A stretch of DNA of 64,000 nucleotides, taken from Deltaproteobacteria bacterium. Its GTDB lineage: Bacteria; Desulfobacterota; Binatia; UBA1149; SPBQ01. The translations under genes and the position numbers were made by a program. The stretch covers positions 1 to 64,000 of the forward strand of contig JAJCZM010000038.1 of assembly GCA_029262375.1 (NCBI GenBank), in the 5' to 3' direction. Shown here one piece after another: positions 53,015-62,800 of the stretch (the first letter of the stretch is position 1; each line of letters starts with the position of its first letter). The notes under the pieces were generated by a model that saw only the letters and a program-made list of their open reading frames with translations, was not told where the DNA came from and did not search any database.

Positions 53015-53671
53015 ATGCCCAAGGGCGCGACAAAGAAGAAGCTACGCAGCCCCGGATTCGTCCGGCTCGTCGCAGGACTGTATTTGGCGATGCTCGTCGG
53101 GCTCGTCTTCATCGGCGGCTGCTTCGCCACGACCCCACGCAACATCGACAACGGCTGCTCGATGTTCTCCGAGAAGCATCGATGGTTCCGCGCCGCCCGA
53201 GACAGCGAGAAACGATGGGGCGTCCCGATGTCGGTGCAGCTCGCGATCATCCATCAGGAGTCGCGCTTCCAAGCCAAGGCCAAGCCGCCGCGCGGCAAGA
53301 TACTGTGGGTGATTCCCGGACCGCGCCCGTCGAGTTCCTACGGATACACGCAGGCGCTCACTTCCACGTGGTCGGAATACAAGCGCGCAACGCGTAGCTG
53401 GGGCGCCGATCGCGACGACTTCTCAGATGCCGTCGATTTCATCGGCTGGTACGCAAACCGTTCGTCCGGCCGGCTCGGTATCCCACGCACCGACGCGTAT
53501 CGTCTCTACCTCGCCTACCACGAGGGCGACGGCGGCTATCGGCGCGCCACGTACACAAACAAGCCCACCATCAAGCGGGCGGCCGAGAAGGTCCGCGCCC
53601 GCGAAGCGACGTACAGACGCCAACTCGCCGGCTGCCGCCAGGATCTGGAAGATCGCGGTTGGTGGTTCTAA
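53015..53671 (+). CDS. lytic-transglycosylase-like lipoprotein
   Basis: 218 residues from ATG 53015 (earlier in-frame starts at 52979 and 53006 exist). A membrane segment ends in a lipobox-like FIGGCFATTP. The mature domain has VPMSVQLAIIHQESRF, with the catalytic Glu in HQESRF, then SSYGYTQAL, SDAVDFIGWYANRSS and YLAYHEGDGGYRRATY. This layout belongs to SLT-type muramidases that cut peptidoglycan; active-site Glu and the 'YGYTQ' helix are present. Confidence 0.8.
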   Translation: MPKGATKKKLRSPGFVRLVAGLYLAMLVGLVFIGGCFATTPRNIDNGCSMFSEKHRWFRAARDSEKRWGVPMSVQLAIIHQESRFQAKAKPPRGKILWVIPGPRPSSSYGYTQALTSTWSEYKRATRSWGADRDDFSDAVDFIGWYANRSSGRLGIPRTDAYRLYLAYHEGDGGYRRATYTNKPTIKRAAEKVRAREATYRRQLAGCRQDLEDRGWWF

Positions 53672-54142
53672 TTCGACGTGTTGTACGAATCGGTACGAGT
53701 ATGACGGCAAGAGATGAGGGACGGATCGCCTGGCGGGGCCGCACCCGGATGGGTACGGCCCCGTCTTCCGTCGTGGTTGGCCGCAATACGCGGGTAGAAA
53801 ACGTACGGCGCGCCTAGGACCGAGGCCCCGGGGAACCGTACAGCTTCGAGCGTGGCGGGCGTAAGCCCATCCGACAAGACCGACTTTGGTCTTAGAAGAG
53901 TCTCTCAGGCGCCTGCCGAGACTCGCCGGACTCGATATCGACCGCGTTCCGCCGCTTGGAGTGCACGAACTGCGCAGCGAAGCGCACAACCAAAAAGAAA
54001 CGCTCACACCGAGAAATACCCGGCCGAGCGGCTCCCAGGTCGCTCTAAATCGTCTTAGCCTCAGCTGAGCTAACAATAAAATACCCATCAAAGGGCGATG
54101 GAAGTTTGCCGCGTTCGCCCGGCGTCGGCAGAATGCCGCGCG
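53672..54142. other. gene-free stretch with consecutive hairpins, possible structured RNA
   Basis: 470 bases between the lipoprotein and pntAA. Four stem-loops follow one another: GGGGCCG...CGGCCCC (53735-53762), GGGC-GTAA-GCCC (53857-53868, a GNRA-type loop), AAGACC...GGTCTT (53876-53893) and GAGTCTC...GAGACTC (53898-53924). I do not recognise tmRNA, RNase P, SRP or 6S signatures. The first hairpin could end the upstream transcript; the rest could be a leader of the pnt operon or a separate RNA. Confidence 0.45.
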
Positions 54143-55285
54143 ATGAAGATCGGCATTTTGAAAGACACAAAGCCCGGAGAGCGGCGCGTCGCGCTGGTTC
54201 CCGAGAGCATCGGCCGTTTGAAGAAAAAGGGCGTCGACGTGGTGATCGAGGCTGGAGCGGGCGCCGCAGCCAGCTTCCCGGATTCGACCTATACCGAGGT
54301 CGGAGCGACGGTGGAGAGCTCGGGCTCGGCCGTAGCAGCAGCGGCGGACGTGCTACTGCGCATCAACGCACCGACGAACGACGAACTCGACGGCATTCCT
54401 GAAGGCAAGGGTTTGATCAGCCTCATGTTCCCGCTGGGTAACAAAGAGCTGGTCTCCCGCTGTCGCGATCGCAAGCTAACCGCGATCGCGCTCGACAGAA
54501 TCCCACGTATCACGCTGGCTCAGTCGATGGACGTACTCTCTTCGCAGAGTAACGTCGCCGGCTACCGAGCGGTGATCGTGGCAGCGCAGAAGCTACCGAA
54601 GTTTTTCCCGCTACTGATGACGGCCGCAGGTCGAATCGACGCGGCCAGGGTCATGATCCTCGGCGCGGGTGTCGCGGGACTTCAGGCGATCGCGACCGCG
54701 AGACGTCTGGGCGCGGTCGTAGAAGCCTACGACGTTCGTACGGTGGTGAAGGAGCAGGTCGAGAGTCTCGGCGCTACGTTCATCGACACCGGTATCGAAC
54801 AAGATGACGCCGGCTCGGGCGGCTACGCCAAAGAAACTACGGCCGACGAGCAAGCGCGCATCAACGAAGTCATCGCGCAGCATCTGGAAAATACCGACGT
54901 CTGTATCACCACGGCGCTCATTCCCGGTCGGCCGGCACCGAAGCTGCTGACCGGCGACATGGCGAAGCGGATGAAGCCAGGCAGCGTGATCGTCGATCTC
55001 GCCGCCGAGCAAGGCGGAAACTGCGAGCTGTCGCAGCCTGACGAGACCGTCGATGTAAACGGAATATCCATCATGGGGCCGACCAACCTGCCGGGCGAAG
55101 TCGCTCACGACGCGAGCCGAATGTTCTCGCGTAACGTCGAGAAGCTCCTGCTGTACCTGCTGACCAAGGAAGGACAGATCGAGTACGATTTCGAGAAGGA
55201 AATCGTAGCCGGTTGCGTCTTCACTCACGGCGGCGAGATCAAGGATTCGGCCGTCGCGGAGTCGGTTGCTGGAGGAGGTCAATAA
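54143..55285 (+). CDS. pntAA: NAD(P) transhydrogenase subunit alpha, NAD-binding part
   Basis: 380 residues from ATG 54143. Domain I of proton-translocating transhydrogenase: MKIGILKDTKPGERRVALVP, VVIEAGAGAAASFPDSTY, SQSNVAGYRAV, the NAD Rossmann loop VMILGAGVAGLQAIATARRLG, YDVRTVVKEQVESLGA and SVIVDLAAEQGGNCELS. Binds NAD(H) in the cytoplasm. The alpha subunit is split (this gene plus the next), the arrangement known from Rhodospirillum rubrum. Ends one base before pntAB starts. Confidence 0.95.
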   Translation: MKIGILKDTKPGERRVALVPESIGRLKKKGVDVVIEAGAGAAASFPDSTYTEVGATVESSGSAVAAAADVLLRINAPTNDELDGIPEGKGLISLMFPLGNKELVSRCRDRKLTAIALDRIPRITLAQSMDVLSSQSNVAGYRAVIVAAQKLPKFFPLLMTAAGRIDAARVMILGAGVAGLQAIATARRLGAVVEAYDVRTVVKEQVESLGATFIDTGIEQDDAGSGGYAKETTADEQARINEVIAQHLENTDVCITTALIPGRPAPKLLTGDMAKRMKPGSVIVDLAAEQGGNCELSQPDETVDVNGISIMGPTNLPGEVAHDASRMFSRNVEKLLLYLLTKEGQIEYDFEKEIVAGCVFTHGGEIKDSAVAESVAGGGQ

Positions 55286-55582
55286 ATGACACCCGAACTA
55301 TTTTTCGGGCTCTACGTTTTCATACTGGCGGGTTTCGTCGGTTATGGCGTGATCGGCAACGTCCCCCCGTTGCTGCATACCCCGCTGATGGCGTTCACGA
55401 ATGCCATCTCCGGAATCTCGCTAGTAGGGTCCATCGTCATCGCAGGCGCCGAGTATAACAACTTCTCGACGATACTCGGATTCATCGCCGTGCTCGCCGC
55501 GACCATCAACGTGGTCGGCGGCTTCCTGATTACCGACCGCATGCTCAAGATGTTCAGAAAGAAGCCGGGAGGTAACTCGTGA
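55286..55582 (+). CDS. pntAB: NAD(P) transhydrogenase subunit alpha, membrane part
   Basis: 98 residues, three hydrophobic helices: FFGLYVFILAGFVGYGVIG, NAISGISLVGSIVIAGA and ILGFIAVLAATINVVGGFLI, the last with FLITDRMLKMF as in the family. Forms, with PntB, the proton path. Its stop overlaps the pntB start by 4 bases. Confidence 0.94.
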   Translation: MTPELFFGLYVFILAGFVGYGVIGNVPPLLHTPLMAFTNAISGISLVGSIVIAGAEYNNFSTILGFIAVLAATINVVGGFLITDRMLKMFRKKPGGNS

Positions 55583-56952
55583 ATCCGACAATCGAGCTCC
55601 TCTATCTGATCGGCTCAGTCCTGTTCGTCATGGGCCTTCGCGGCCTCGGGCATCCCGAGAGTGCGCGCCGAGGCGTCATTCTCTCAGAATTCGGCATGGC
55701 ATTCGCCGTTGCCGGCACGCTGCTCCATCCGCACATCGTGACCTACAAGTGGATCGCGATCGCCGCAGTGATCGGTTCCGGCATCGGCATCGCAATGTCG
55801 GCGCTGATTCCGATGACCAAGATGCCTGAACGTATCGCGCTATCGCACGCGTTCGGCGGCTTGGCAGCAGCCTTGGTGGGCGTGGTCGAATTCTACAACC
55901 ACGGCCACCATCTCGATCACATCAAAGCAGGTGCGATCTCGTTCGAAGTATTGTTCGGTGGACTGACGTTCACCGGCAGCTTGATCGCGTTCGGTAAGCT
56001 CCAGGGCATCGTCCCTGGACGCAACATCACCTATAAGTTCCAGAACCAGTCGAACATCGTCGTATTCCTGCTCACGGTTGCGATGATGGTGACGGTGACG
56101 ATGGATCCGAGCCAATCGGTCGTCTTCTACTGCATGATGTTCGTGGCGTTCTTGCTCGGTGTTCTGCTGGTCATCCCGATCGGCGGGGCCGATATGCCGG
56201 TAGTGGTCGCCTTGCTGAACTCGTACGCAGGCCTGGCCGCATCGGCCACCGGTTTCGCGCTGGGCAACAACGTGCTGATCATCGCGGGCGCGCTCGATGG
56301 CGCATCGGGCTTCATTTTGTCTGTCGTAATGAGTCGCGCGATGAACCGATCGTTCGCCAACGTGCTGTTCGGCGCCTTCGGATCCGCCGGTGACAGCCCA
56401 GCTGCGGTAGCAGACAGCGAAGGTAAGGAAGTGCGCGAGGCATCGGTCGGCGACGCCGCAATGCTGCTCAGCGGCGCCACGAAAGTCATCGTCGTTCCAG
56501 GCTACGGAATGGCCGTCGCGCAAGCGCAACACGCCGTTCGCGAACTCGGCGAGAAGCTCGAAGAGAACGGCGTACAGGTCAGCTACTGCATCCATCCGGT
56601 TGCGGGACGCATGCCCGGACACATGAACGTTCTCCTTGCCGAAGCCAATGTGCCGTACGACCAGCTCTTCGAACTCGACGAGATCAACGACGAGTTCCAA
56701 CATGCGGACGTAGCGCTGGTCGTCGGTGCCAACGACACCGTCAACCCGGCGGCCAAGCACAACGAGTCGAGCCCTATTTACGGCATGCCGGTCGCAAACT
56801 GCGATCTCGCCGGCGCCTGCATCGTGCTCAAACGTTCCATGAATGCCGGTTTCGCCGGGATCGAGAACGAACTGTTCACGTCCGAGAACACGGTGATGAC
56901 CTTCGGCGATGCAAAAGTGACGCTCGAAAGTATCATCGAGAACCTGATCTAA
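55579..56952 (+). CDS. pntB: NAD(P) transhydrogenase subunit beta
   Basis: 457 residues starting at GTG 55579, inside the end of pntAB. About nine membrane helices (from LYLIGSVLFVMGLRGLGHPESARRG) lead to a C-terminal NADP-binding domain: VIVVPGYGMAVAQAQHAV, ISYCIHPVAGRMPGHMNVLLAEA-type segment (read here as HPVAGRMPGHMNVLLAEANV), LVVGANDTVNPAAK, PIYGMPV and VLKRSMNAGFAG. Uses proton motive force to make NADPH from NADH and NADP. Third gene of the pnt operon. Confidence 0.95.
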   Translation: MNPTIELLYLIGSVLFVMGLRGLGHPESARRGVILSEFGMAFAVAGTLLHPHIVTYKWIAIAAVIGSGIGIAMSALIPMTKMPERIALSHAFGGLAAALVGVVEFYNHGHHLDHIKAGAISFEVLFGGLTFTGSLIAFGKLQGIVPGRNITYKFQNQSNIVVFLLTVAMMVTVTMDPSQSVVFYCMMFVAFLLGVLLVIPIGGADMPVVVALLNSYAGLAASATGFALGNNVLIIAGALDGASGFILSVVMSRAMNRSFANVLFGAFGSAGDSPAAVADSEGKEVREASVGDAAMLLSGATKVIVVPGYGMAVAQAQHAVRELGEKLEENGVQVSYCIHPVAGRMPGHMNVLLAEANVPYDQLFELDEINDEFQHADVALVVGANDTVNPAAKHNESSPIYGMPVANCDLAGACIVLKRSMNAGFAGIENELFTSENTVMTFGDAKVTLESIIENLI

Positions 56953-56962
56953 CCGAGAGTCG

Positions 56963-57023
56963 GGGGACGTCCGTCCCCTAGCGTACTGACGCCGCTTGCC
57001 CGCAACTTGCGGCAAGCGGCGTC
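56963..57023. terminator. two hairpins between convergent pntB and 56978-58018
   Basis: GGGGAC-GTCC-GTCCCC at 56963-56978 is followed by a 13-base perfect stem, GACGCCGCTTGCC (56988-57000) and GGCAAGCGGCGTC (57011-57023), with a 10-base loop. The second lies inside the last codons of the convergent gene. No T-run follows on the plus strand, so this may be a stabilising or bidirectional stop structure rather than a classic terminator. Confidence 0.5.
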
Positions 57024-58018
57024 AAGCGCACATTCGCTACCGTAGTAGCAAACCAGCCCTCATCGTCAGCGAACAGCAGCGGGCGCCGGGTCGTCGGATC
57101 GGTATCGAGGAACGAATCCTCCGTTGCCAGCGGGTCGCCGTTGACGACGCCGCTCAGCACGAGCGCATCGTCGTGATGAAGCACATTGCGCACCACAGGC
57201 ATGATCTCGAAGAGCAGCCAGGGCTGAAGCGTCAAATCGGCGTCGCCCGCGAACACCGTCGGCGGCAGATCGAACTGCCCCGGAAAATTGTTGCGGCGCT
57301 CGCTCAGAAGCCCGAAGCTCGCGCGGTCCGGATGCGTATCCGGCCCCAGGGTGACGCGCATCGCGCCGAGCTGGGCGTGTTGTGAAGAGAAATCGAACTC
57401 GGTGATCGTAACGGGAACGTCTTCGAGTCCATCGCCACCGACATCGCTGAGCGCGGCGAAATCGAACGATAGCACGACCAAACCACGTTGAGCGATCAGA
57501 TGCACGCCGCCTAGAAATGGAGCACGCACGACGTACTGTAGACATGCGTTCTCATAGCGACGTACGACCGACGCAGAAGGCAGCGTGGTCGTCGTCGTGG
57601 CCGGCATGCTCGTGCTCGTCGTGCTCGCCGTGTTCAATGTGGACGTCGTCGTAGTAAGCGCGAGGCACGGGCACGCGAAATCGATGGGTTGCCCAGTCGC
57701 GCCCCTGAGACACACGAGGGCATCGGTTGCCGTAATCGGCAGCGCGCCGCTCGGCGCGCACACACACTCAGGTGTGCAGACGGCCGCTCCAATCGCGGAA
57801 CGCAAAATGTAAAGGCAATCGCTCGCAGCCAGCCGAGCACCGGTAGTCAACGGTTGGCTGCAGTCACCCAGATCGGCCGACGTAGGCGGCACCGCCGTCA
57901 ACGCTGAAATCAGCGCGCCGACGAGGCAGAGCGAGAATGTGCCGGTGCGAGACCGTTGTAGACATCGGCGGAGCATTTGTGGATTGAATCCGCGCAACCG
58001 CATGCGCGCGACAGTCAA
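56978..58018 (-). CDS. secreted protein with N-terminal Cys-rich dockerin-like domain
   Basis: 346 residues at most; the signal peptide is LCLVGALISALTAVPPTSA (about 30-48), so one of the in-frame internal starts (ATG 58003 or 57976) may be the real one. The dockerin-like module is the Cys type without Asp loops: DLGDCSQPLTTGARLAASDC, CVCAPSGALPITATDALVCL. A Thr-rich linker precedes a 190-residue beta domain (GGVHLIAQRGLVVLSFDFAA, LTLQPWLLFEIMPVVRN). No enzyme motif is recognised. Confidence 0.7.
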   Translation of the reverse strand: MTVARMRLRGFNPQMLRRCLQRSRTGTFSLCLVGALISALTAVPPTSADLGDCSQPLTTGARLAASDCLYILRSAIGAAVCTPECVCAPSGALPITATDALVCLRGATGQPIDFACPCLALTTTTSTLNTASTTSTSMPATTTTTLPSASVVRRYENACLQYVVRAPFLGGVHLIAQRGLVVLSFDFAALSDVGGDGLEDVPVTITEFDFSSQHAQLGAMRVTLGPDTHPDRASFGLLSERRNNFPGQFDLPPTVFAGDADLTLQPWLLFEIMPVVRNVLHHDDALVLSGVVNGDPLATEDSFLDTDPTTRRPLLFADDEGWFATTVANVRLTPLAASCGQAASVR

Positions 58019-58096
58019 GGGTAAGGCCTCGTGAACGGTCAGGTCAACCGGTCGAGCCCCCCTACTGAGTCGCTACGCAGACGCGTCCAGCGACGC

Positions 58097-58939
58097 TCAG
58101 TCTCCGCGGTGATAGCGCTGGTCGGCCTGCGTCGCGCTCTGCGTGCGCAGCCGCTGCATGGCACGCGCGCCACGCGCCTCGATCGCATGCGTGACACGTT
58201 TGACCAGGCCGGGGTACGCGCCCATCAAGCGAATCAGTTCACCGCGCACGGCCGGCAACAGCACTTCCGCCGGCCTGTGCTCCGCGGCGTGTAGGATGCC
58301 CTGCGCGACCTCGCCGGCCGTCAGCGACTCGTCTGCGAACGACATCGCTGCTGATTCGTGGCCGATCTGCTGCCGCAGCATTTCCGTATCGACCGCCGCC
58401 GGGCAGACCAGCGAAAAATCGATCGGATCGTTCTCGTGCTCGAGTGCCAGCGCGTGATGAAACGCGCGAACGGCATGTTTCGTCCCGCTATAGACGGCCT
58501 GACCTTTGAGCGGGACGAACCCGGCCAGACTGCCGATATTGATGATGTGGCCGTGCCCCTGGGCGATGAAGCGAGGTACGACGGCACGACACGCCGTGAT
58601 GAGCGCCACGTAGTTCACCTCGATCATGTGGCGAATCTGTTCGCTCGACTGGTCACGAACGAAACCGTTGTGCACCAACCCCGCGTTGTTGACGACGACG
58701 TCTACACGGCCGAACCGTTTCCAACACAAGTCCAGCGCCTCGTTCCAATCGCTCTCGCTGCGTACGTCCAGGCATAACGGGTAGCTCGCATCTCCGAGCG
58801 TACGCGCCAAGTCCGCTGCGCCGGGCGCGTCGATGTCACAGATCGCGACCTTGTGCCCCTGTTCGACGAGCAGATCGGCGGTCGCACGCCCGATCCCGGC
58901 CGCGGCTCCCGTAACGAGGAATACTGATTCGGGCTTCAT
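58097..58939 (-). CDS. short-chain dehydrogenase/reductase
   Basis: 280 residues, classical SDR: cofactor loop TGAAAGIG, VVVNNAG, catalytic Ser in IINIGSLAGF, Tyr/Lys in YSGTKHAV, and VCPAAVDTEM. Asp after the second strand (ICDID) favours NAD. An extra 40-residue C-terminal helix region carries many Arg and Gln. Oxidises or reduces an alcohol/ketone; substrate unknown. Confidence 0.9.
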   Translation of the reverse strand: MKPESVFLVTGAAAGIGRATADLLVEQGHKVAICDIDAPGAADLARTLGDASYPLCLDVRSESDWNEALDLCWKRFGRVDVVVNNAGLVHNGFVRDQSSEQIRHMIEVNYVALITACRAVVPRFIAQGHGHIINIGSLAGFVPLKGQAVYSGTKHAVRAFHHALALEHENDPIDFSLVCPAAVDTEMLRQQIGHESAAMSFADESLTAGEVAQGILHAAEHRPAEVLLPAVRGELIRLMGAYPGLVKRVTHAIEARGARAMQRLRTQSATQADQRYHRGD

Positions 58940-58968
58940 GACGCGTGCGTCCTCATGCTATCGGGCTA

Positions 58969-59775
58969 CTAGGAGCCGCTGCGAGTGTAGACGACGGTCG
59001 TGATGTTGTCGGGACCGCCGCGATCGTTGGCGGCATCGGTCAACGCAACCGCCGCCGTGTAAGGGGTGTCAGAAGAATCGAGTATGGCCGCGATGTCGTC
59101 GTCGGGCAGAGCCTCCCAGAGGCCATCCGAACAGAGAAGTAGCGATTCGCCGACCTCGATGTCGACTTCGCTAATCTCGGGACTGATGCCGGGTAGGAGC
59201 CCTATGGCCTGGCTGATCAGATGCTTCTCTGGATGCGCACGCGCTTCGTCGGGGGCAATGTGCCCGGCGCGTACCAGTTCTCCGACAGGCGAATGATCGT
59301 CGGTAACCTGAGTCAGCCCGTCTTTCCCGAAGATGTAGCCTCGCACATCGCCTACGTGCGCTACGTACGCAACACCGCCGGTCACTACAGCGACGACGAG
59401 CGTCGTTCCCATTCCTTCGCGGGACTTGTCAGAGTCGGCTTCATCGAGCACCGCCTCGTGCGCTCCATGCAGCGCCGTGACGAGGAGTGTCGCAATTTGT
59501 TCGGGCACGCCCTTGAGCACGAGTTGACGTTCAGAGTCGAGCAGTTGGGCGACGAACTGTGTGCTTATCTCACTCGCGATCTCACCGGCGACGTGGCCGC
59601 CGAGGCCATCGGCGGCGACCAGGACCGTACCGTCGGCACTAACGTGAAACGTATCTTCGTTGTGCTCACGTACACGACCGCGATCGGTGACGGCGCACGC
59701 GACGGCGCACGGCGCACTCACGCGTCGCATCGCAGTAGATTCAGAGAACGGGTATCCGGTGGTGGGGTCGGGCAT
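58969..59775 (-). CDS. PP2C-type Ser/Thr protein phosphatase
   Basis: 268 residues at most; ATG 59730 (MRRVSAPCAVACAVTDRGRV) is an alternative start. PP2C metal motifs: DRGRVREHNEDTF, VAADGLGGH, GMGTTLVVAVV, AHVGDVRGYIF, LLLCSDGLWEAL and GGPDNITTVV. All Asp ligands are present. It removes phosphate from proteins, usually opposing a Hanks-type kinase; no kinase gene lies in this window. Confidence 0.92.
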   Translation of the reverse strand: MPDPTTGYPFSESTAMRRVSAPCAVACAVTDRGRVREHNEDTFHVSADGTVLVAADGLGGHVAGEIASEISTQFVAQLLDSERQLVLKGVPEQIATLLVTALHGAHEAVLDEADSDKSREGMGTTLVVAVVTGGVAYVAHVGDVRGYIFGKDGLTQVTDDHSPVGELVRAGHIAPDEARAHPEKHLISQAIGLLPGISPEISEVDIEVGESLLLCSDGLWEALPDDDIAAILDSSDTPYTAAVALTDAANDRGGPDNITTVVYTRSGS

Positions 59776-59834
59776 CGCGCTACCGGCGATACTTTACACA
59801 ACGCACGCGGTCGGCACGAGTCGTCGCCTCGGGA

Positions 59835-62800
59835 TCAAGGCGAAGCGGCGCAGCCGACCGGACTGCCTAGTTCGGTCAGGAGTCCGACCGCATATTGCAG
59901 TACCGCCAGCGCATCCGTCGCCGTGATCAGCAAATCGCCGTTCGCGTCGCAGGCACAGGGGGTGCACTGCCCCGCCGAGACGGATGCTACCAGAATGATC
60001 AACGCATCGGACGCCGTCACGCTGCCGTCACCGTCGGCGTCTCCCATCATGAGAGCCGGTTCGTCGTCCGGCTCTGGACGCTCAGCGTGCGCCCATTCGA
60101 CGACACGGTCCACAAGAGCCGTGCGCGATGAGGCCGTGAGCGCATCCAACGGTAACGCCAGATAGACGAGGCGGTGTACTTCGCTACCCGTAACACCAAC
60201 GACACCGTTGCCGGTCAACGTGTCGTCACCCGACGTAGGATCGTAGTGGAACGCCGCATTGCCGGGGGAGCTGAGTGCGATTTCACTCACATAGCCGCCA
60301 CGGTCGGGCAGCAACGTGAGGTCCAGACCGTCACCGATGACGTCACCGTCTGCGCCCACGATCTGTGGGAAATCCACACCGTGACCGAGGTCCGTGATGC
60401 CGACGTAGTCGGTGAACAAGCTCGTGCCCTCGAGCGCGCCCGCGGTATAGGAACCGGTTAGCAGTAACGTACCGCCCGCGTCGAGATAGTCCTGCATGAA
60501 TGCAACGCGACCGGGTCCGAGCTGACCGGGAAGCGCCGCCGTGTTCACATACGACGCCGACCAGATGATGAGGCCGTCGGCGTAGCCGCCGATCAGTTCC
60601 TGGCTCGGCTCGCCATCGACGAACGGATCCCACACATCATAGCCAATTCCAAGATCATCGAGTGCGGCTGCGTAGACGTTGAATTCAAAGAGATAGTCCT
60701 GGGCGTAACCGCCGTGCAAGAGCAAGACGGACGTAGACGACGCGGCGCTGACGACCACCGAAGGATCCGACTCGTTGCCGGACGCGTCGAGCGCCGTGAC
60801 CATGTAGTGGTAGGCTTCGACGGTCGCGACGACGTCGGTATCCAAGTACTCGGCGGTGAGTAGCGGGGCCGAAACCATCGGGAAATACGGTCCGACGATG
60901 TTCTCCGCGCGATAGACGACGTAGCCCCACAGGTCGTCGTCTGTGTTGGCCTCCCAGCTGAGCGCAACCGAGCCAGGGCCATCGACGGCGGCGACCCCCG
61001 CGGGCACGGCCGGCGGATCTACATCGCCTGTAGGCGCTCGGTACGGGCCCTCCAGAACCAACGTGGCAGTCGCGCTCGTCGCGCCGATCTCTACGTTCCC
61101 GAACCATCCGACCGTCGCGACGAAGTTCTCACCCTCAGGCGCCAGGTCGTCGAGCAGGGAATCGACGTATACGTGCGCGGCTTCCGACAACGCGGTGACG
61201 CCCGACATTCCCGCGACGCTAGGCGTTGCTAGCGCGACCTCAATGGCTTCTGTGTAGCGGTATCGCGTGGCACTCGTCGTCAACGAACCGGTCTCAGGAT
61301 TCGCAACTTCACCGATCGCATCGAGAATTTCATCGACATTGCCCACCGGCAACACCACCGGAGTCACCATTGTCGAAGCGTCTTCGGCGAACGCCAGCGC
61401 ACCACTGCCGACGGCTGCGATCATAGTGAGCAGATGTTCTTCGTAGGCGGCCTGCACATCGGGATCCGACGAGATCTCTGCGTACAGAGCATCCAGCACC
61501 CCCTGATCGTTACTACGCACTGCCGCGAACAGATCGGTCAGCAGGTTCGGCTCGACTACGGCCATGTAGTGAAAGAAGGCGCCTGCGTATCGATAGAACT
61601 TGAATCCGCCATTGTACGAAGCGGCGACGATCTCTGCGACGCTGAGCCAGTCGTCGTCGGTCTCGATGTTCGAATACAATTTCGAGCGCGGCAGTACGCC
61701 GTCGGATCGTGTACTGCCTGCAAGAAATTCGGCCAGTCCTTCATTGTACCAAACGAGTCGCCCGTCATCGTACAACGACCCAGCGTCTCCGAACATTCCC
61801 GCAATCACGTGTCGTGCATCGAGATAGTGCACGTACTCGTGGCGAAGCAGTTCCTCGAGCGTGTAGATGCTCTGCTCGGGAGTGCGGTCGTACGTATAGA
61901 ACGTCGAATCGATTTCGATGTAGATTCCACCGTTGTTCGTCGGCAAGCCGAACAAGAACGGCTGGTAGCTCGCGTAGTCGTCGGGGCTCGCGTACACGAT
62001 CAGCGTGAGCACGTCGTTCGGGTCTCCCGGAACCGGGTCGAGGTACGTCGTAGTACGAAAGAACTGCGATTCGACCTCTTTCATCGCATCGAACATCTGT
62101 CGCGCCGTCGCGTAGTCAACAGCGGTGCGCAGGATCAATCGACCATCGTCAAACGCGTACTCGTTCGGCAGCGCCGCAGCGCTGACGTCCGCACGGATCT
62201 GCTCGAGATCAAGCAATTCGCCACCACTGAGGGTCGCCGCAAAAAACGTATCGAGCGCGATGACGGTACGCAGCCAAAGTCCAGACATTTCGTCGAACAG
62301 ATCGAACGCCGACGTGAGCGCCTGCCGGCCGTAGGCCGCGGTACTGGCGTCGAGATAGGAGAAGTGCCCCAGAACCCACAGCGCGTTGTCGACCAGGAAT
62401 TCACTGTCGGACGTAAACGCGTCGTCCAGCGCCAGCGTTGCGACGAGATCGGCAAGCGGCTGTTCTACGATCGTAAACCAAGGGCTCGCTTCGCCAAGTG
62501 CGTTCCCAGCATTGGCGATCTGGCGGTACAGAGAGAACAGACAGGAATACACGACTGCTCGCTCATCCTGTAGCGCGGCAAAACTCGGATCGTCAACATA
62601 GCGCGCGAGCATCGACGTAACATGCGCGAGTGCGAGGTGCGTCGAGTCGGTTCCATCGAGAGCGTCGATCCATCGCGCACGCAGCGCATTCATCGCAGCG
62701 TCCTCGGTCATGAAGTCAGCGTGTCCTGCCACGCCGACCACAGCGTCACGCGCCAGCGTAACGGCCGGTTCGTCGTACTCGAGCGTGCTTTCGTAGAATC

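Noticed and set aside
53423..54091. 222-codon open frame on the minus strand
   Set aside because: Covers the hairpin region and the antisense of the transglycosylase-like gene; Arg/Ser-rich, no start signal.
53672..54142. tmRNA, RNase P RNA, SRP RNA or 6S RNA in the gap before pntAA
   Set aside because: Looked for their hallmark sequences on both strands and found none; left as unassigned hairpins.
55840..57015. 391-codon open frame on the minus strand
   Set aside because: Antisense of pntB, which is beyond doubt.
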